22,978 nucleotides of DNA from Trueperaceae bacterium (GTDB lineage Bacteria > Deinococcota > Deinococci > Deinococcales > Trueperaceae), in contig SKSV01000158.1 in NCBI GenBank assembly GCA_007122815.1, positions 1 to 22,978 on the forward strand, read 5' to 3'. The notes under the pieces are model-generated. The model worked only from the letters and a program-made list of their open reading frames with translations, did not search any database and had not been told where the DNA came from. Position numbers and translations under genes: made by a program. Shown in pieces: positions 20,239 to 22,978 of this stretch (positions within the stretch are counted from its first letter, which is position 1; each line of letters begins with the position of its first letter).

Positions 20239-20244
20239 AGTCTA
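20239..20244 (-). promoter_or_regulatory. -10 box (TAGACT) for leaderless first lepB
   Basis: GGTAGACT on the minus strand ends 7 nt before the ATG at 20231, suggesting the signal peptidase pair has its own promoter apart from the HtrA gene. Confidence 0.6.
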
Positions 20245-20283
20245 CCGCCCGCCCGCCGTACCTCCGCGTCTGGAGCGTGGTGC

Positions 20284-21576
20284 TCAATCGCTCGGGCCGG
20301 GCGCTCGCAGCGTGACCTCGAGCGTTCTCGTCGCGCCGCTGCGCCAGAGCTCCAGCGTTACCGAGTCACCCTCGTCCTTGGAGAAGACGATCCGCTGCAG
20401 GTCCTCGGCGCGCGGCACGCTCTGCCCGTCCGCGCTCACGACCACGTCGCCGCCAGCGGGGTACTCGCGCCCTTCGACGGTGGCGACGAAGGTGGGTCCG
20501 CTGACACCCGCTTCAGCCGCAGCGGAGTCGGGGTCGACGTGCGTGACGACGAGCCCTTCGTCCGGGAGGTTCAGCGCCGCGCGCACGCTCTCCGGGAACG
20601 CCTCCACGGCCATGATGGTGATGCCGAGCCGCGGGCGGTCGGGATCCATGGCGGCGGCCGAGATGCCGGAGAGCCCACCCGCTTCGAGGAGGGGCATGCT
20701 CTCGGCCAGGAGCTCGGCGGGTACCGCGAAGCCTATGCCCAGGTTGCCTCGTTGCCCGTCGACCCCAATCGCGGGCACGATGGCCGTGTTGATGCCGATG
20801 AGGCGACCTCTGGAGTCCAGGAGCGGGCCGCCTGAGTTACCGGGGTTGATCGCCGCGTCGGTCTGTATCATCTCGATCTCGATGCGGCCGATCGACTCGA
20901 ACTGGCGACCCACCGCCGACACTATCCCTGTCGTCACGGTCGATTGCAGCCCGAAGGGGTTGCCGATGGCGATCACCTTCTGGCCGACTCTCACGCGCCC
21001 TTCGGCGAGCTCGATGGACGGGACGTCGGGCACGAGGTCGGGTTCGAGCGCTTCGAGCAGGGCCACGTCGTAGTCGGGGTTGGCTCCTACGACGCGCACC
21101 GGGATGGGCTCGTCGCGCTCGGGGAACACCACGCCGATGCTCGCCCCTTCCCTCAGATCGACGCTGCCGGGCTCTAGCGCCGCGGTCACCACGTGGAAGT
21201 TGGTGACGATGCGTCCTGCCTCGTCGATGACGAAGCCCGAGCCCGAGCCCTGCCTCGGTTGCGGCGTGTCGGGCGGCGGTGGGAGCCGGAAGAAGTCCCG
21301 GAACTGCGGCGGGATGTTCTCGCGGAAGGGCGCGAAGGGGTCGACCGGCTCACCCCGCACCTCGACCTTGACGGCCACCACGCTCGGGCCGAGGAGCTCC
21401 ACGACCTCAATGGTGTTGCGTTCGTCCTCCAGCAGAGCGCCCGACTCGTCGAGTGCAGGGGGCGACGGCGACTGAGCGAGGGCGGTTGGTGCCCACGCTA
21501 TCGTGATCGCCAACGCGGTGATGAGCACAGCGATCGGCTCGAAGCGGAAGTGTGTTCGGCTTGCGACGTTGCGCAT
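20284..21576 (-). CDS. htrA: HtrA/DegP-family periplasmic serine protease
   Basis: The 430-residue protein has an N-terminal hydrophobic segment (about 14-34, ending ALA-Q, a likely cleavage site). The trypsin-like domain carries the triad H128 (TNFHVV), D170 (NPDYDVALL) and S248 (INPGNSGGPLL). A single PDZ domain occupies about 315-425 (LGITIMAVEAF ... VSADGQSVPRAEDLQRIVF). One PDZ domain makes it DegS/HhoA-like in layout. It should degrade misfolded envelope proteins. The ATG at 21576 has GGAGG 4-5 nt upstream, and there is an untranslated leader, so it is not leaderless. I could not place its promoter. Neighbours are a lipid-carrier transporter and two signal peptidases, a plausible envelope-maintenance group. 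Confidence 0.93.
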   Translation of the reverse strand: MRNVASRTHFRFEPIAVLITALAITIAWAPTALAQSPSPPALDESGALLEDERNTIEVVELLGPSVVAVKVEVRGEPVDPFAPFRENIPPQFRDFFRLPPPPDTPQPRQGSGSGFVIDEAGRIVTNFHVVTAALEPGSVDLREGASIGVVFPERDEPIPVRVVGANPDYDVALLEALEPDLVPDVPSIELAEGRVRVGQKVIAIGNPFGLQSTVTTGIVSAVGRQFESIGRIEIEMIQTDAAINPGNSGGPLLDSRGRLIGINTAIVPAIGVDGQRGNLGIGFAVPAELLAESMPLLEAGGLSGISAAAMDPDRPRLGITIMAVEAFPESVRAALNLPDEGLVVTHVDPDSAAAEAGVSGPTFVATVEGREYPAGGDVVVSADGQSVPRAEDLQRIVFSKDEGDSVTLELWRSGATRTLEVTLRAPGPSD

Positions 21577-21680
21577 GATGCCTCCATCGACTCGCGGGGC
21601 GGGCTCGCGGCTTGGGGAAGTCGAGCCGGCCCACGGCTATCAGCCCATCATCGTCACACGCGCATGAAGCCCCGTACACA

Positions 21681-21705
21681 ACATCATGATGTCGATGAGA
21701 CATCA
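21681..21705. repeat. Palindrome and overlapping inverted repeat upstream of htrA
   Basis: ACATCATGATGT (21681-21692) is a perfect 12-bp palindrome. Overlapping it, TGATGTC-GATGA-GACATCA (21687-21705) is a 7-bp inverted repeat with a 5-base loop. Both lie across the 3' end of the DUF368 gene, about 105-130 bp before htrA, in an AT-richer patch. It could be an operator for htrA or a weak 3'-end hairpin; neither is shown. Confidence 0.5.
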
Positions 21706-22598
21706 CGTGCGACGATCCTGCCGCCCGCCGCCCGCTCCAGCGCCAGCACGCCCGCGAAGGCTCCCGCCGCGAACAACAAGGCCGGTAGCCAGCCTTCGAC
21801 GCCCCAGGCGCTGACCGGCCAGACGAGGGAGTCACGGTAGGCGTCTCCGCTCGTCCAGGGCCAGGCCCTGCGCAAGCTCGCGATCATCACACCGAGCAAC
21901 GCGGCCATGGTGACGTCGGGCGCGCGCCGCAGCATCAGGTGCAGCAGGCGCGCCACGCTCGCCAGGCCGGCCACCGCCCCCAGGGCGAACGGCAGCAGCG
22001 CAGCCACGTCGAGCCCGGCGATCGCGTTCATGACCCGGTCGTACTGCCCGAGCAACACCAGGATGAACGCGCCAGACACACCCGGCAGCACGAGCGCCGT
22101 GATGCCCAGTGCACCCGCGACGAAGAGCGTCCAGAACGTGTTGGGTGCGCTCACGGGCGCGCCACCGAGCAGCAGCGTCGTGGCGAGCGCGGCGGCCACC
22201 AGCGACACGGCCGTCGAAGCTCGCCAGCGCACGACCCGGCGAGCGACGAGCACCGCGGCCGCCAGCATCAGCCCGGCGAAGCTGGCGTAGAGGGGTACGT
22301 GGTAGCTCTCCAGGGCCTGGACTATGAAACGCGAGAGCACCAGCACGGCGCCCGCGATACCCAGCAGCAGCGGTGCCAGGAACGGCGCGTGGGCGGCCTG
22401 CCAAGCCGCCCGGACACGTCCATGAGCTAGCTGGCGCCAAGGCTCGAGCGACGTGAGCGCACGCAAGGCCGATATCAGGCGCTCGTACACCCCCAACACG
22501 AGCGCCATGGTGCCGCCCGAGATCCCAGGGACCACGTCCGCCGCGCCCATGGCGAGGCCGCGCAACACGAGGGTCCACCATCTAGGTCGCTCCTGCAC
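21684..22598 (-). CDS. DUF368 polyprenyl-phosphate transporter (PopT family)
   Basis: The 304-residue polytopic membrane protein has about eight to ten hydrophobic segments. The two family signatures are present as an internal repeat: GAADVVPGISGGTMALVLGVYERL (18-41) and ALVLPGVSGAFILVLLGQYD (168-187). DUF368 proteins were shown by others to recycle undecaprenyl phosphate across the cytoplasmic membrane for wall and glycan synthesis. The GTG at 22598 has TAGCTT 6 nt upstream, another leaderless start. The last codons use AT-richer triplets (TCA, ACA, TCA) because they overlap the palindrome that precedes htrA. It is divergent from the gene at the right edge. Confidence 0.92.
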   Translation of the reverse strand: MQERPRWWTLVLRGLAMGAADVVPGISGGTMALVLGVYERLISALRALTSLEPWRQLAHGRVRAAWQAAHAPFLAPLLLGIAGAVLVLSRFIVQALESYHVPLYASFAGLMLAAAVLVARRVVRWRASTAVSLVAAALATTLLLGGAPVSAPNTFWTLFVAGALGITALVLPGVSGAFILVLLGQYDRVMNAIAGLDVAALLPFALGAVAGLASVARLLHLMLRRAPDVTMAALLGVMIASLRRAWPWTSGDAYRDSLVWPVSAWGVEGWLPALLFAAGAFAGVLALERAAGGRIVARDVSSTS

Positions 22599-22604
22599 CG
22601 CGTC

Positions 22605-22610
22605 AAGCTA
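22605..22610 (-). promoter_or_regulatory. -10 box (TAGCTT) for leaderless DUF368 gene
   Basis: GCTAGCTT on the minus strand ends 6 nt before the GTG at 22598. Confidence 0.5.
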
Positions 22611-22684
22611 GCATGCCCGAGCCCCGGCGCGGCCGGCAGGCGCCCTTGGCACGCGCAACGCCCCGGACTCCGGCAACCGTGCGG

Positions 22685-22690
22685 TAGGCT
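22685..22690 (+). promoter_or_regulatory. -10 box (TAGGCT) for leaderless gene at right edge
   Basis: GGTAGGCT ends 6 nt before the ATG at 22697. Confidence 0.55.
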
Positions 22691-22696
22691 GAGGGC

Positions 22697-22978
22697 ATGG
22701 CGAGCGACCTAGAGCGACTTGGCGGATCGGGGGTCCCGGGGCCGGACGACGAGCACCCCGCGCCGAGCACGGAGGAGCTCGAGGCGTTTGCGGGCTCCCT
22801 GCTCTGGCGCATCGGGCGCGAGTACGAGGACGGCCCCGTGACGGTGAGGGTTGGTTTCGCCAGCGCTGCCCCGCTCTTCGCCGAGCTTCCCAGGCTTCGT
22901 GCTGCCAACGACCACGAGGTCGAGGCCGCACTGAGCAGCGGTGAGGTGAGCGTGGAGTGGGTTGGGAGTAAGGCGACA
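22697..22978 (+). CDS. Uncharacterised protein, 5' part only
   Basis: Ninety-four codons are open to the right edge without a stop. The translation begins MASDLERLGGSGVPGPDDEH, a flexible acidic N terminus of about 25 residues. It continues with EELEAFAGSLLWRIGREYEDG, then PVTVRVGFASAAPLFAELPRLR, a pattern of helix followed by strand. No signal peptide, membrane segment or catalytic motif is visible, and I do not recognise the family. The start is chosen for the TAGGCT box 6 nt upstream, matching the other leaderless genes here. It is divergent from the DUF368 gene. Confidence 0.6.
   Translation, partial: MASDLERLGGSGVPGPDDEHPAPSTEELEAFAGSLLWRIGREYEDGPVTVRVGFASAAPLFAELPRLRAANDHEVEAALSSGEVSVEWVGSKAT

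Noticed and set aside
21638..21681. Sigma-70 promoter for htrA on the minus strand
   Set aside because: TTGTGT and TGTGAC or TGATAG can be chosen, but no pair has acceptable spacing and match.

Overview
The window is about 23 kb of GC-rich, densely packed bacterial DNA made almost entirely of chromosomal core genes. I see no insertion sequence, phage, plasmid or CRISPR signal. The gene content (Thermus-type alpha-glucan phosphorylase, RicT, PDZ-DUF512 radical SAM protein, a UbiA/MqnP-type prenyltransferase, PEGA and beta-barrel envelope proteins) and the many apparently leaderless starts with a -10 box TANNNT placed 5-8 nt before the start codon suggest the Deinococcota. A Trueperaceae-like lineage is my best guess; it is inferred from gene content and style, not proven.

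Layout. 1-854: 5' part of a coiled-coil zinc-ribbon protein (minus strand, with a terminator-like hairpin in its leader), divergent from an unknown small protein. 913-3300: DUF512 radical SAM protein and a prenyltransferase, then tRNA-Asp. 3508-5252: Lon N-domain protein coupled to truD. 5203-7659 (minus): large membrane protein with two VWA domains and a split amidotransferase-like fold, overlapping truD tail to tail and divergent from 7704-10481, an apparent operon of a pseudo-receiver histidine kinase, rnhB and ricT. 10517-12210 (minus): metallophosphoesterase followed by holB. 12275-14591: a secreted PEGA protein convergent with a secreted, probably beta-barrel protein that appears to be translated by coupling to a 14-residue leaderless mini-ORF. 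14691-18609: glgP, pgl and an HD hydrolase. 18626-22598 (minus): an envelope/secretion block of DUF368 polyprenyl-phosphate transporter, HtrA protease and two tandem signal peptidases I. 22697-end: start of an unknown protein.

How genes relate. Several pairs are translationally coupled (Lon-domain/truD GTGA, metallophosphoesterase/holB ATGA, kinase/rnhB, rnhB/ricT, lepB/lepB). Glycogen breakdown (glgP) sits next to the oxidative pentose-phosphate lactonase (pgl). The right third groups lipid-carrier recycling, envelope quality control and signal-peptide removal.

The most interesting non-coding signals are the shared GGTAGNCT leaderless promoter style, the hairpin-T6 element in the first gene's leader, the mini-ORF before the beta-barrel gene, and three small intergenic tandem repeats (19, 27 and 20 bp periods). 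No wholly new multi-gene system is evident. The double-VWA membrane protein divergent from the pseudo-receiver kinase is the best candidate for an uncharacterised functional pair.
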